Source: Amycolatopsis sp. cg9 (GTDB lineage: Bacteria > Actinomycetota > Actinomycetes > Mycobacteriales > Pseudonocardiaceae). From it: DNA of 64,000 nucleotides. The DNA is taken from the NCBI RefSeq assembly GCF_041346945.1, contig NZ_CP166850.1:7858501-7922500 (forward strand), written 5' to 3'. The notes under the pieces are model-generated. The model did not search any database. It was given only the letters and a program-made list of their open reading frames with translations, and was not told the DNA's origin. The position numbers and the translations under genes are program-made. Positions 44,162-52,078 of this stretch are shown here, in pieces (the first letter of the stretch is position 1; each line of letters opens with the position of its first letter).

Positions 44162-45241
44162 ATGCGACGTCTTCGGTGGTACTGGGGGGCACTGGTCCTC
44201 GTCTGCGTGGCCCTGCTGATCGGCTCGTTCGTCTTCTTCGGCTCCGAAAGCAAAAACGGCCGACCGCAACCCCGCCAAGGCCCACCCGGCACCGGCCCGC
44301 TCACCGTCGTCGCCATGGGCGACAGCACCGTCTCCGGCGAAGGCGCCGGCCAGTACACCGCCACCACCAACGGCCAAGGCGGCAACTGGTGCCACCGCTC
44401 CCCCAACGCCTTCGTCGAAAAGATCGCCATCCCCGGCATCACCGCCCACGTCAACCTCGGCTGCTCCGGCGCCCCCGCCGAACAGGTCGCCCTCGGCGAC
44501 ACCAAGCAGTGGACCGAAGGCTCCCAAGCCCAGCAGCTCGCCACCCTCGTCAAGGACCACCGCGTCGCCGCCGTCGTCATCGCCGTCGGCGCGAACGACG
44601 AACCCAAGTTCTCCAACCAGGTCACCGAATGCTTCAAAGCCTGGTTCGACCCCGGCGGCCCGCCCTGCAGCGAAGCACTCAAGCGAAGCTGGCAGTCCAA
44701 AGTGGACGCCATGGTCCCCAAGGTCGCGACCGCCGTCTCCGACGTCAAGAAAGTCCTCGCCCAAGCCGGCTACGTCCCCGCCGACTACCAGCTCGTCCTG
44801 CAGTCCTACGCCGCACCCATCGGCCCGGACCTGCCCGAAGACCTGCGCACCCTCAACGGCTGCCCGTTCCGCGTCGAAGACCTCCGCTGGATCTCCCAGA
44901 CCGGGATCGGCGTCCTCTCCTCCGGACTGAAAGCGGCCGCGCAGCAAACCGGCGCCCGGTTCCTCGACCTCGCCAAAGCCGGCGTCAAGCACGAAGCGTG
45001 CAGCGGCGGGGCCAACCCCGCGACCGAGTGGTTCACCCGGCTCACCCTGCAGCTGGCGGACCTCGGCCAAGCCGACCGGGCCGGCCACGCGCTGCAGGAG
45101 TCGTTCCACCCCAACGCCGCCGGGCACGCCGCGATCGCCAACTGCCTCACGGAGTTCATCGCGGCCCGCGAAGGGAACGCGTCCTGCCTGGCCGGTGCGG
45201 ACGGGAAGCTACACTCGGCCCCGGAGGTCGTCGCCCGCTGA
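44162..45241 (+). CDS. SGNH/GDSL-type esterase, membrane-anchored or secreted
   Basis: 359 residues. An N-terminal helix (about 8-28) anchors or exports it. SGNH blocks: MGDSTVSGEG (nucleophile Ser), the oxyanion Gly near LGCSGAP, GANDEPKF (block III Asn-Asp), and SFHPNAAGH (block V His). Four Cys outside could form disulfides. It is probably an extracellular lipase/esterase. A weak hairpin terminator follows. Whether the helix is cleaved is unclear. Confidence 0.87.
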   Translation: MRRLRWYWGALVLVCVALLIGSFVFFGSESKNGRPQPRQGPPGTGPLTVVAMGDSTVSGEGAGQYTATTNGQGGNWCHRSPNAFVEKIAIPGITAHVNLGCSGAPAEQVALGDTKQWTEGSQAQQLATLVKDHRVAAVVIAVGANDEPKFSNQVTECFKAWFDPGGPPCSEALKRSWQSKVDAMVPKVATAVSDVKKVLAQAGYVPADYQLVLQSYAAPIGPDLPEDLRTLNGCPFRVEDLRWISQTGIGVLSSGLKAAAQQTGARFLDLAKAGVKHEACSGGANPATEWFTRLTLQLADLGQADRAGHALQESFHPNAAGHAAIANCLTEFIAAREGNASCLAGADGKLHSAPEVVAR

Positions 45242-45268
45242 ACCCCCCGCAGGTCCGCAGCGGGGTTT
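45241..45268 (+). terminator. Weak hairpin terminator after the SGNH gene
   Basis: AACCCC-rich (45241-45250) and GCGGGGTTT (45260-45268) arms form an 8-bp bulged stem ending in T residues, directly after the stop codon. Confidence 0.5.
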
Positions 45269-45304
45269 CCAGTCGGTACCACGGCTGTTTGTCAAGTCCG
45301 CCCA

Positions 45305-45325
45305 GCGGTATAGGGCGTTATACAC
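45305..45325. repeat. Exact 21-bp repeat, copy 1 (GTATA-N6-TATAC)
   Basis: The core GGTATAGGGCGTTATAC contains 5-bp inverted arms GTATA/TATAC 6 nt apart. All 21 bp are identical to 54922-54942. Here it directly abuts the 3' end of the MazF-like toxin gene. Origin and function are unknown. Confidence 0.8.
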
Positions 45326-45625
45326 TCAAAGATCGAGCGCCGCTCGCAGTGCGATGTCGATGCGCTCCTGGACTTCGAGGTCGATCTCGGCGATCCGCTC
45401 GTCGAACCACGGCCGGTAGAGCCGGGTCAGGTTGAGCGTCGACACCCAGTAGCGCGCGTCGATCGCGACGCCGAGGATGTCCTGCGGGTCGCGTTCGAGC
45501 AGTTCGGTACCGAGCAGCCAGGGCCGCTCGGACTCGTTCACCCCGTCCGAGGACAGCAGCACGACCGTGCGCTGCCGGGCCGGTTCGGTCGGGGGGTGGT
45601 ACGTCCAGACTTCACCCCTGCGCAC
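45326..45625 (-). CDS. MazF/PemK-family toxin
   Basis: 99 residues of the MazF/PemK endoribonuclease family, which cleave mRNA. MRRGEVWTYHPP matches the first strand and loop (RGEVWWV...), and VVLLSSDGVN, LLGTELLERDP and LTRLYRPWFDERI look like the following strands. The ATG lies inside the upstream antitoxin gene (14-bp overlap), the standard TA order. Catalytic Arg/Thr residues are less obvious than in E. coli MazF, so activity may be altered. Confidence 0.8.
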   Translation of the reverse strand: MRRGEVWTYHPPTEPARQRTVVLLSSDGVNESERPWLLGTELLERDPQDILGVAIDARYWVSTLNLTRLYRPWFDERIAEIDLEVQERIDIALRAALDL

Positions 45626-45836
45626 GCAGATCCTTTTCCGCCGCGCTGCGCTCGGCCTCGTCCGATTCCGCGAGGGCCGGCTCCGGCTTCCGCGGGGTGT
45701 AACCCGTGCGAACCGCCTCGCGCCTGGCCGCCTTCGACAGCCAGGACGAGACCGAGATTCCGTGGGCTTTCGCGGCTCGTTCGGCGAATTCCAGCGCGCC
45801 GCTGTCCAGCGAAAGAGTGACCTTACGTGTTGCCAT
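45612..45836 (-). CDS. Antitoxin, ribbon-helix-helix type
   Basis: 74 residues. RKVTLSLDSGALEFAERAAKAHGISVSSWLSKAAR in part shows a beta-strand/helix/helix (ribbon-helix-helix) DNA-binding fold, followed by an acidic, probably disordered tail that would wrap the toxin. It precedes and overlaps the MazF-like gene. Such antitoxins also repress their own promoter, which would lie in 45837-45882. Confidence 0.8.
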   Translation of the reverse strand: MATRKVTLSLDSGALEFAERAAKAHGISVSSWLSKAARREAVRTGYTPRKPEPALAESDEAERSAAEKDLRAQG

Positions 45837-45882
45837 ACCTTTTACCGTACCAGTGCTCCGGCCACCGGGCGGACCGCCGACG

Positions 45883-46338
45883 TCAGAACGTCGGCGAACG
45901 TCCCTCGAACGGCGTAGAGAGCACCACCGTCGTGCGGGTCGACACCTTCGCGGACTCGCGGATCCGGCGCAGCAGGTCCTCCAGCGCCAGCGGCGACTGG
46001 ACGCGCACCAGCAGGATGTAGGACTCGTCGCCGGCCACGGAGTAGCACGACTCGATCTCCTTGATGTGCTGGATCCGCTGCGGGTAGTCGTCCGGCGCCC
46101 CCGGGTCGTTCGGCGTCAGCGAGATCAGCGCCGTGAGCGGCAGGCCGATCTGCTCGCCGTCGAGCCGCGCGGTGTAGCCGAGGATGACCCCGCGCTGCTC
46201 GAGGCGGCGCACCCGCTGGTGCACCGCCGACACCGACAGCCCGACCCGCTCGGCGAGGTCGGTGAAGCTGCGCCGCCCGTCGGCCGCGAGCTCCTGGACG
46301 ATCGCCTGGTCCAGCGGCTCCAGGCCGCCGGGTGTCAT
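45883..46338 (-). CDS. Lrp/AsnC-family transcriptional regulator
   Basis: 151 residues. The N-terminal HTH (LDQAIVQELAADGRRSFTDLAERVGLSVSAVHQRVRRLEQ in part) and RAM domain (CYSVAGDESYILLVRVQS) are typical feast/famine regulators that sense amino acids. The start overlaps the upstream peptidase stop (ATGA at 46335-46338), so it is co-translated with it and probably senses an amino acid or peptide product. Confidence 0.93.
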   Translation of the reverse strand: MTPGGLEPLDQAIVQELAADGRRSFTDLAERVGLSVSAVHQRVRRLEQRGVILGYTARLDGEQIGLPLTALISLTPNDPGAPDDYPQRIQHIKEIESCYSVAGDESYILLVRVQSPLALEDLLRRIRESAKVSTRTTVVLSTPFEGRSPTF

Positions 46339-47477
46339 GCGTCCAGCACGACGAGCTCGTGCGGCTGGTTGTTGACGGACTCGACGCCGTCCTCGGTGAC
46401 GATCACGATGTCCTCGATCCGGGCGCCCCAGCGGTCCGGCTGGTAGATGCCCGGCTCGACGCTGAAGGCCATGCCCGGCTCCAGCGGCAGCGCGTTGCCG
46501 GCGATGATGTACGGCTCTTCGTGCACGTCCAGGCCGATCCCGTGACCCGTGCGGTGGATGAAGTACTCGCCGAACCCGGCCTCGGCGATGACGTCGCGCG
46601 CGGCGGCGTCGACGGCCTCGGCGGTGACGCCCGGCTTGACCGCGGCCACCGCGGCGGCCTGGGCGCGCTGCAGCACCGCGTAGGTCTCGGCCACGTCGGC
46701 GTCGCGCGGCGTGCCCACGGCGTAGGTGCGGGTGGAGTCGGAGTTGTAGCCGGCCGGCAGCGGGCCGCCGATGTCGACGACCACGACGTCACCCTTCTCG
46801 ATGACGCGGTCGGAGACGTCGTGATGCGGGCTGGCGCCGTTCGGGCCCGAGCCGACGATCACGAAGTCGGCCTGGACGTGGCCCTCCTCGACGATGGCCG
46901 CGGCGATGTCGGCGCCGACCTCCGCCTCGGTGCGGCCGGGCCGCAGCCACTCGTGGACGCGGGCGTGCACGCGGTCGATCGCGGCGCCGGCCTCCCGCAG
47001 GGACGCGATCTCGGCGGCGTCCTTGCGCATCCGCAGCTCACGCACGACCGGGCCGGCCAGCGTCTGCTCGGCCTCGCCGAGCGCGGCCCGCAGCGCCAGC
47101 ACGTGCAGCGCCGGGGTGAAGTCGCTGACCGCGACGCGGCCGGGCTTGCCGAGCCGGTCCGCGACGAGCTTGTACGGGTCGTCGCCGTCCACCCAGGTGA
47201 GCAGCTCGACGCCGAGCTCGTCGGTCGGGACGTCGGCGTACCCGGGCGCCTCCAGCTTCGGGACGACGAGCGCCGGCGTGCCGTCGGCGGGCACGACGAG
47301 GGTGGTGAGCCGCTCGAACGAGCCACCGGCCTGCCCGAGCAGGTACCGCAGGTCGGAGCCGGGCGCGATCAGCAGGGCATCGGTACCGGCGGCCGCGGCG
47401 GCGGTGCGGGCGCGGTCGAGGCGAGCGCGGAGGGCGGCGGCGTCGGGGGCTGGCGTGTGGAGGGATCGGCGCGACAT
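46335..47477 (-). CDS. pepE: M24 metallopeptidase (Xaa-Pro dipeptidase/aminopeptidase P type)
   Basis: 380 residues. The C-terminal pita-bread fold holds all five metal ligands: VVVDIGG (Asp), YNSDSTRT (Asp), RTGHGIGLDVHE (His), SVEPGIY (Glu) and ARIEDIV (Glu). The N-terminal creatinase-like domain precedes it. It removes residues before proline. In M. tuberculosis the matching gene Rv2089c (pepE) sits next to the exonuclease Rv2090, as here. Divergent from the exonuclease across the repeat-bearing spacer. Confidence 0.92.
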   Translation of the reverse strand: MSRRSLHTPAPDAAALRARLDRARTAAAAAGTDALLIAPGSDLRYLLGQAGGSFERLTTLVVPADGTPALVVPKLEAPGYADVPTDELGVELLTWVDGDDPYKLVADRLGKPGRVAVSDFTPALHVLALRAALGEAEQTLAGPVVRELRMRKDAAEIASLREAGAAIDRVHARVHEWLRPGRTEAEVGADIAAAIVEEGHVQADFVIVGSGPNGASPHHDVSDRVIEKGDVVVVDIGGPLPAGYNSDSTRTYAVGTPRDADVAETYAVLQRAQAAAVAAVKPGVTAEAVDAAARDVIAEAGFGEYFIHRTGHGIGLDVHEEPYIIAGNALPLEPGMAFSVEPGIYQPDRWGARIEDIVIVTEDGVESVNNQPHELVVLDA

Positions 47478-47572
47478 GGGGCGAGCCTAGCCGGGCCCGG
47501 GCGGGCGGATCGCCCGGCGGGCCCGCGACATGCCGGGCCGGGTGACGCACCTCCCCTCCCCCGCCGAAGCTC

Positions 47573-47651
47573 GCTGAAGGGGACGTTGCTCGCATCAGAT
47601 GCGAGGAAAGTCCCCTTCAGCGCGTCTCACGCGGGGAACGTCCCCTTCAGC
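47573..47651. repeat. Intergenic hairpin/repeat element with three arms
   Basis: GCTGAAGGGGAC (47573-47584) is the inverse of GTCCCCTTCAGC (47610-47621), and that 12-mer recurs exactly at 47640-47651. Between the first two lies CTCGCATC-A-GATGCGAG (47589-47605), making a long hairpin with a 4/4 internal loop. It fills the divergent spacer between the peptidase and exonuclease genes. GCTGAAGGGG also occurs at 3799-3808 inside the NUDIX gene. Confidence 0.75.
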
Positions 47652-47675
47652 TGCCGGGCGTGGCAGGCTGTGCGG

Positions 47676-48620
47676 GTGACCGGATCCCTTGCCCTGCTCG
47701 ACTCCGCGAGCCTGTACTTCCGCTCGTTCTTCGCCCTGCCCGACTCGATGCGCGCCGCGGACGGGACGCAGGTCAACGCCGTGCGCGGGTTCGCCGACAC
47801 GATCGCGCGGATCCTCACCGACCGGCGGCCCGCCCGGCTCGTGTGCTGCCTGGACGCGGACTGGCGGCCGAAGTTCCGCACCGACCTGCTCCCCAGTTAC
47901 AAGGCCCACCGGGTCGCGGAGGAGACCGGGAGCGGCCCGGACGTCGAAGAGGTGCCCGACCCGCTCACCCCGCAGGTGCCGATCATCCTCGACCTCCTCG
48001 AGGCCTTCGGGTTCGCGACCGCGGAGGCGGCGGGCTACGAGGCCGACGACGTCATCGGCGCCCTGGCGACCCGGGAGAAGGACGTCCCGGTCGAGGTGAT
48101 CACCGGGGACCGCGACCTGTTCCAGCTGGTGCGCACCGAGCCGTCACCCGCTTCGGTGATCTACGTCGGCAGGGGGTGGGCGAAGGCCGAGGTGCTGGGC
48201 CCGGCCGAGATCGCCGAGCGCTACAGCCTGCCGCGCGAGACCGCCGGGCCGGCGTACGCGGACATGTCGGTGATGCGCGGCGACCCCTCCGACGGGCTCC
48301 CCGGCGTCGCGGGGATCGGCGAGAAGACCGCCGCGAAGCTGATCACGCAGTTCGGCTCGCTGGACGCGCTGCTCGAGGCCTCGGCGGCCGGGGACTCCCG
48401 CGTCCCGCTCAAGACCCGGCTCCGGCTCTCCGACGCGGCCGACTACCTCGCCGTCGCACCCACCGTGGTGCGGGTCGCGGTCGACGCGCCGGTCGAGCAG
48501 TCCCGCCCCGACACCGTGCCCGCGGTACCCGCCGACCCCGACCGGGTCGCCGAGCTCGCCGAGCGGTGGAACCTGGGCAACTCCGTCGAACGGCTCCTCA
48601 AGGCCCTCCCCGGCGCCTAG
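47676..48620 (+). CDS. 5'-3' exonuclease (PolA N-domain-like)
   Basis: 314 residues with the flap-endonuclease fold. Metal-binding acids are in LLDSASLYFRS, CCLDADWRPKFR, YEADDVIGAL and ITGDRDLFQL; the DNA-binding helix-hairpin-helix is GVAGIGEKTAAKLI. It degrades 5' ends and flaps or RNA primers, acting as a stand-alone version of the PolI exonuclease domain. The GTG at 47676 was chosen because the first catalytic Asp falls 9 residues later. The M. tuberculosis equivalent is Rv2090. Confidence 0.93.
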   Translation: MTGSLALLDSASLYFRSFFALPDSMRAADGTQVNAVRGFADTIARILTDRRPARLVCCLDADWRPKFRTDLLPSYKAHRVAEETGSGPDVEEVPDPLTPQVPIILDLLEAFGFATAEAAGYEADDVIGALATREKDVPVEVITGDRDLFQLVRTEPSPASVIYVGRGWAKAEVLGPAEIAERYSLPRETAGPAYADMSVMRGDPSDGLPGVAGIGEKTAAKLITQFGSLDALLEASAAGDSRVPLKTRLRLSDAADYLAVAPTVVRVAVDAPVEQSRPDTVPAVPADPDRVAELAERWNLGNSVERLLKALPGA

Positions 48621-49831
48621 AAGTGCGTGCCGCACCACGGTGCGGAGATCGTCGTGAACAGCTCGTCCGCGCGGGCCACCGCGGCCGGGTCCCCGGCCTC
48701 GACGCGGCCCGCGTGCACCAGCGCCGTGGCGCTCCACTCCCCCAGGTACAGCATGCCGAGGGTGTCGACGTCGAGGGTCAGGTCCGCGGCGGCGCCGGTC
48801 CGCCGCGCGCCGTCCGGGCCGACCTCGTAGTGCCCGGTGTTGGCGGGCAGCAGGCGGTCGGTCACCGCGAGCACCACCGGTGCCGCCGCCCGGTACGTCC
48901 GGGCCGCCAGCACCGCCGGGACGTCGACCGGCCGCAGCCACAGGTCGTCCTCGACGGCGAGGGTGGCGGCGTGCCGGTGGTCGGTCAGCATCGCCGACAG
49001 GGGCTCGTCCACCGGGCGGTGGCGCGCGTGCACCGCGGAAACCAGGTCGACCGACAGCAGGAACCGCCAGAGGCCGGCCAGCGCGGCCGGGCCGCCGGCG
49101 TGCAGGTCGCGGACGTTCAGCAACGCGCCTTCGTCCGGGGCGTCCGGTGACCGGCGGCTGAGGGTCTCATACACGACGAACCCGTCGTCCCCGTCAGGTC
49201 CACTGTGGACGGCCACGACGTGGTCGCCGTCCACGCCGGCGAGCCGGTCGTGCATGACGGGCCACCACTGCGGCGGGCGGCCGACCGTGCCCGGGCGGCG
49301 ACCGATCCGGTGGTACAGCCCGGGAATCTCCTTCACGGCCTCGTCCGGCGTCAGCATCCGCACCTCGCCCGAGAGCGCGACGCCCTCGCGCAGCCGGGCC
49401 GCCGGCCGCGCCACCCGGATCGTCTTGCCCAGCGCGGCCGAGCCGTAGCCGAAGCGGCCGTAGATCGTGGGCTCGCTCGCGTGCAGGACCGCCAGCGGCA
49501 GCCCGCGCGCGGCGATGTCGGCCAGCTGGACGCGCATCAGCTCGGTCAGCACCCCGCGGCGCGTGCGATCCGCGCGGACCCCGACGCCGTCGACCGCGGC
49601 GGCCGGCAGCACCCCGCCGCCGGGCACCGCGAGATCGGTGTCGAAGGAGCTCGCGATCCCGATCGGGGTGTCGCCGTCGAACGCGCCGAACTTGTGCGCC
49701 GCCGGCCACGAAACCCCGAAGCGGGACCAAAGGTCGTCACTGACGCGGTTGCTGTGCAGGGAACGGCCGAGCAGGTCGAACGTGCTGCGGCGCTCGTCCT
49801 CGGTGACGGGGCGGACGTCGAAGGCGGTCAT
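48617..49831 (-). CDS. Eis-like GNAT acetyltransferase (copy 1)
   Basis: 404 residues with Eis architecture: two GNAT-like domains then a sterol-carrier-like domain. The acetyl-CoA loop is VGVRADRTRRGVLTELM, and ASEPTIYGRFGYG is the Eis signature. The C-terminal HF carboxylate, used as base in Eis, is kept (CGTHF). Eis enzymes acetylate aminoglycosides and proteins or amines. The ATG at 49831 starts at MTAFDVRPV. It ends 3 bp inside the exonuclease 3' end, and a second Eis-like gene lies 43 bp upstream. Confidence 0.88.
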   Translation of the reverse strand: MTAFDVRPVTEDERRSTFDLLGRSLHSNRVSDDLWSRFGVSWPAAHKFGAFDGDTPIGIASSFDTDLAVPGGGVLPAAAVDGVGVRADRTRRGVLTELMRVQLADIAARGLPLAVLHASEPTIYGRFGYGSAALGKTIRVARPAARLREGVALSGEVRMLTPDEAVKEIPGLYHRIGRRPGTVGRPPQWWPVMHDRLAGVDGDHVVAVHSGPDGDDGFVVYETLSRRSPDAPDEGALLNVRDLHAGGPAALAGLWRFLLSVDLVSAVHARHRPVDEPLSAMLTDHRHAATLAVEDDLWLRPVDVPAVLAARTYRAAAPVVLAVTDRLLPANTGHYEVGPDGARRTGAAADLTLDVDTLGMLYLGEWSATALVHAGRVEAGDPAAVARADELFTTISAPWCGTHF

Positions 49832-49873
49832 GCCGCCGATCTTGCCGCCCGGCGCGGGCCGCGGCACCCCGTT

Positions 49874-51076
49874 TTAGAAGTGGGAGCCGCTCCACGGCAC
49901 CGACCGGGTGCCGAACAGCACGTCCGCCGCCGCGGCGGCGGACGGGTCCCGCACCTCGATCCGGCCCACGCCGGCCAGCGCCGACGCCCGCCAGGTGCCG
50001 AGGTAGAGCATCGCGAGCGTGGTGACGTCGAGCCGGAGCGCAGCGGGCCCGTCGGTGCGCCCGGCACCGTCCGGGCCGATCCGGTAGGTGCCGCTGTTGT
50101 CGGGCAGCAGCGGGTCCGTGACTTCGACGACGACCGGCTCGGCGGGCCCGTATTCCCGCGTGCCCAACGCCTTCGGGACGTCGACGAGCCGCACCCAGTG
50201 CTCGTCACCGATCCGGTTCTCGGTCAGCAGGCGGTGGTCTTCGAGGAGCAGCTCGATCGGCTCGTCGAGCGGGCGTTCCTCGGCGACGATCCGGTCCACC
50301 AGGTCCACGCCGAGCAGGAACCGCCACAACCCGGCGAACGCGGCCGGCGTCGCGGCGAACAGGTCCGGGACCTCCAAGTTCTTGGTCCACGGGTGCGCTT
50401 CCAGCCCCTCGACGAAGTACGTCGCGAAGCCGTCCGGCCCGTCGGGACCGTGGTGCACCACCGCTTTCATCGGCTGGCTGCGCCGCCGGCACTGGGCCTC
50501 GTAGAGCCGCCACACCACTTCCGGCCGGGACATCATCCCAGGCCGCCGCCCGATGCGGTCGTAGACGCCGGGGAGGACCTCCCAGGCCCGGTCGGCGTCG
50601 AGCAGTTCGATTTCGCCGCCAACGGGGGCGTCCGGCCGCAGCCGGGCCCGCGCCCGGTCGACGACGTAGGTGCGGTTCCGCGTCGCCAGGCCGTAGCCGA
50701 ACCGGCCGTAGATGGACGCTTCGGAAGCCAGCAGGTTCGCGCACACCGCCCCGCGCGCCGAGAACTCCTCCAGCTGCGCCGCCATCAGCGCGCGCAGCAC
50801 ACCGCGGCGGGTCCGGTCCGCGCGGACACCGACGCCGGTGACGGCGGCCATCGGCACCCGCGCCCCGCCCGGCACGGTCAGCTCCGCGTCGAAGAACCGC
50901 GCCGTGCCGATGAGCTCCGGGTCGAACGCGCCGATCGCCCCGCCGGGCTGGTAGGTGCGCCCGGAGTGTTCCCATTCCGCGTCGGTGGCCGGGCGGAAGT
51001 GCACGGTGTCGCGGAACAGGTCGCTCGCGGCGCGGTGCTCGTCGGTGCGCAGCGTCCGGATCTCGAAATCGCTCAT
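49874..51076 (-). CDS. Eis-like GNAT acetyltransferase (copy 2)
   Basis: 400 residues with the same layout as the next gene: VGVRADRTRRGVLRALM, ASEASIYGRFGYG and a C-terminal SGSHF. Identity between the two is only moderate (the substrate-pocket middle differs: copy 2 has WRLYEAQCRRRSQPM), so this is an old tandem duplication with diverged specificity. Start ATG 51076. A hairpin lies upstream at 51103-51136. Confidence 0.88.
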   Translation of the reverse strand: MSDFEIRTLRTDEHRAASDLFRDTVHFRPATDAEWEHSGRTYQPGGAIGAFDPELIGTARFFDAELTVPGGARVPMAAVTGVGVRADRTRRGVLRALMAAQLEEFSARGAVCANLLASEASIYGRFGYGLATRNRTYVVDRARARLRPDAPVGGEIELLDADRAWEVLPGVYDRIGRRPGMMSRPEVVWRLYEAQCRRRSQPMKAVVHHGPDGPDGFATYFVEGLEAHPWTKNLEVPDLFAATPAAFAGLWRFLLGVDLVDRIVAEERPLDEPIELLLEDHRLLTENRIGDEHWVRLVDVPKALGTREYGPAEPVVVEVTDPLLPDNSGTYRIGPDGAGRTDGPAALRLDVTTLAMLYLGTWRASALAGVGRIEVRDPSAAAAADVLFGTRSVPWSGSHF

Positions 51077-51102
51077 CCCCGGATCATCTCCGGAAACGGC
51101 GA

Positions 51103-51136
51103 AGTCCGGCCACCGGAATTCCCCGGCGACCGGACT
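51103..51136 (-). terminator. Hairpin after the DUF4333 gene
   Basis: AGTCCGG (51103-51109) pairs with CCGGACT (51130-51136), and an inner CCGG/CCGG stem extends it. It begins 10 nt after the DUF4333 stop on the minus strand and separates that gene from the Eis-like pair. Confidence 0.6.
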
Positions 51137-51145
51137 CCTCGCGCG

Positions 51146-51919
51146 CTACTTGGTGGCGGGCGGGGAAACCTCGTAGTTCCCGCCGTCGCCCTTGACCGTG
51201 ATCGGCACCTGCTGCGGCTTGCCCGCGATCGTGGCGGTGCACTCGAACTTCGCGCCGTCCTCGACCTTCTGCTCGGCCGGGCAGGTCACGCCGGTGACGC
51301 CGTCGATCTTGTACGTCTCGGTGAGCAGCTTCTGCACGTCGGTCTGCATCTGGGTGTTGTTGAAGACCTGCGTCTTGAAGAACCCGGGTGCGACGAACCC
51401 GAGCACCCCGACGACGGCGAGCACCACGACCAGCGCGACGACGCCGATCAGCAGGCCCTTCTTGGACTTCCCCGGCTGCTCCCCCTCCGGCGCACCGGCG
51501 CCGGGGTACTGCTGCTGTTGCTGGCCGTAGTCGTACTGGCCCGGCGGCTGCTGCCCGTACTGCGGCTGCGCCTGGGGCCCGCTCTGCGGGTACGCCCCGC
51601 CCGGCTGCTGCCCGTACTGCGGCTGGGCCTGCGGGCCGCTCTGCGGGTACCCGCCACCGGGCTGCTGCTGCCCGTACGGCGGCGGCTGCTGGCCCCACTG
51701 CGGCTGCTGAGGCTGCTGCGGCTGGCCGTACCCGCCCGGCTGCTGCCCCCACTGCTGGGGTTGCTGCGGCTGGCCGTACTGCTGCTGGTTCGGGTCGTAG
51801 GAAGGCGGCTGCTGGCCCCATTGGGGCTGCTCCTGCGGGCCGCTCGGCGGGTACGCGCCGCCCGGCTGCTGCCCGTACTGGGGCTGCTGTGGGTCGTTGC
51901 CGCCATACGGCGTGCTCAT
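51146..51919 (-). CDS. DUF4333 protein with Pro/Gln/Tyr-rich cytosolic tail
   Basis: 257 residues. The N-terminal 140 are a disordered PQQPQYGQQPGG-type region with a repeated AYPQSGPQAQPQYGQQP unit. One helix follows (about 150-172, GLLIGVVALVVVLAVVGVLG). The outside DUF4333 domain (about 175-257) has two Cys (TCPAEQKVEDGAKFECTATI) that could form a disulfide. The order next to helY mirrors Rv2091c in mycobacteria. Function unknown; cell-envelope scaffolding is plausible. ATG 51919 with GGAGG 7 nt upstream. Confidence 0.85.
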   Translation of the reverse strand: MSTPYGGNDPQQPQYGQQPGGAYPPSGPQEQPQWGQQPPSYDPNQQQYGQPQQPQQWGQQPGGYGQPQQPQQPQWGQQPPPYGQQQPGGGYPQSGPQAQPQYGQQPGGAYPQSGPQAQPQYGQQPPGQYDYGQQQQQYPGAGAPEGEQPGKSKKGLLIGVVALVVVLAVVGVLGFVAPGFFKTQVFNNTQMQTDVQKLLTETYKIDGVTGVTCPAEQKVEDGAKFECTATIAGKPQQVPITVKGDGGNYEVSPPATK

Positions 51920-52078
51920 CGTCTGCCTCCGCCTGCTTCGCTCAACTGGCTCTCCACCCCGAAACCGCCGTAAAGCCGCGTACGCACGGTGTTCCCCGCG
52001 ATCCAACCACAGGTCGGACCCGAGCACACGTGTCCACGCTCACCACCTGCGCCGCTTGGAGCAGGGCTAACACGGAGT

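Noticed and set aside
45289..45325. RecA-NDp/PafBC-type promoter overlapping the 21-bp repeat
   Set aside because: TTGTCA is present, but the required spacing and -10 do not fit, and it would read antisense into the toxin gene.
46332..47675. Long upstream extension of the exonuclease frame
   Set aside because: It is antisense to the M24 peptidase, lacks any motif, and crosses the intergenic hairpin element. The catalytic Asp pattern requires the start at 47676.
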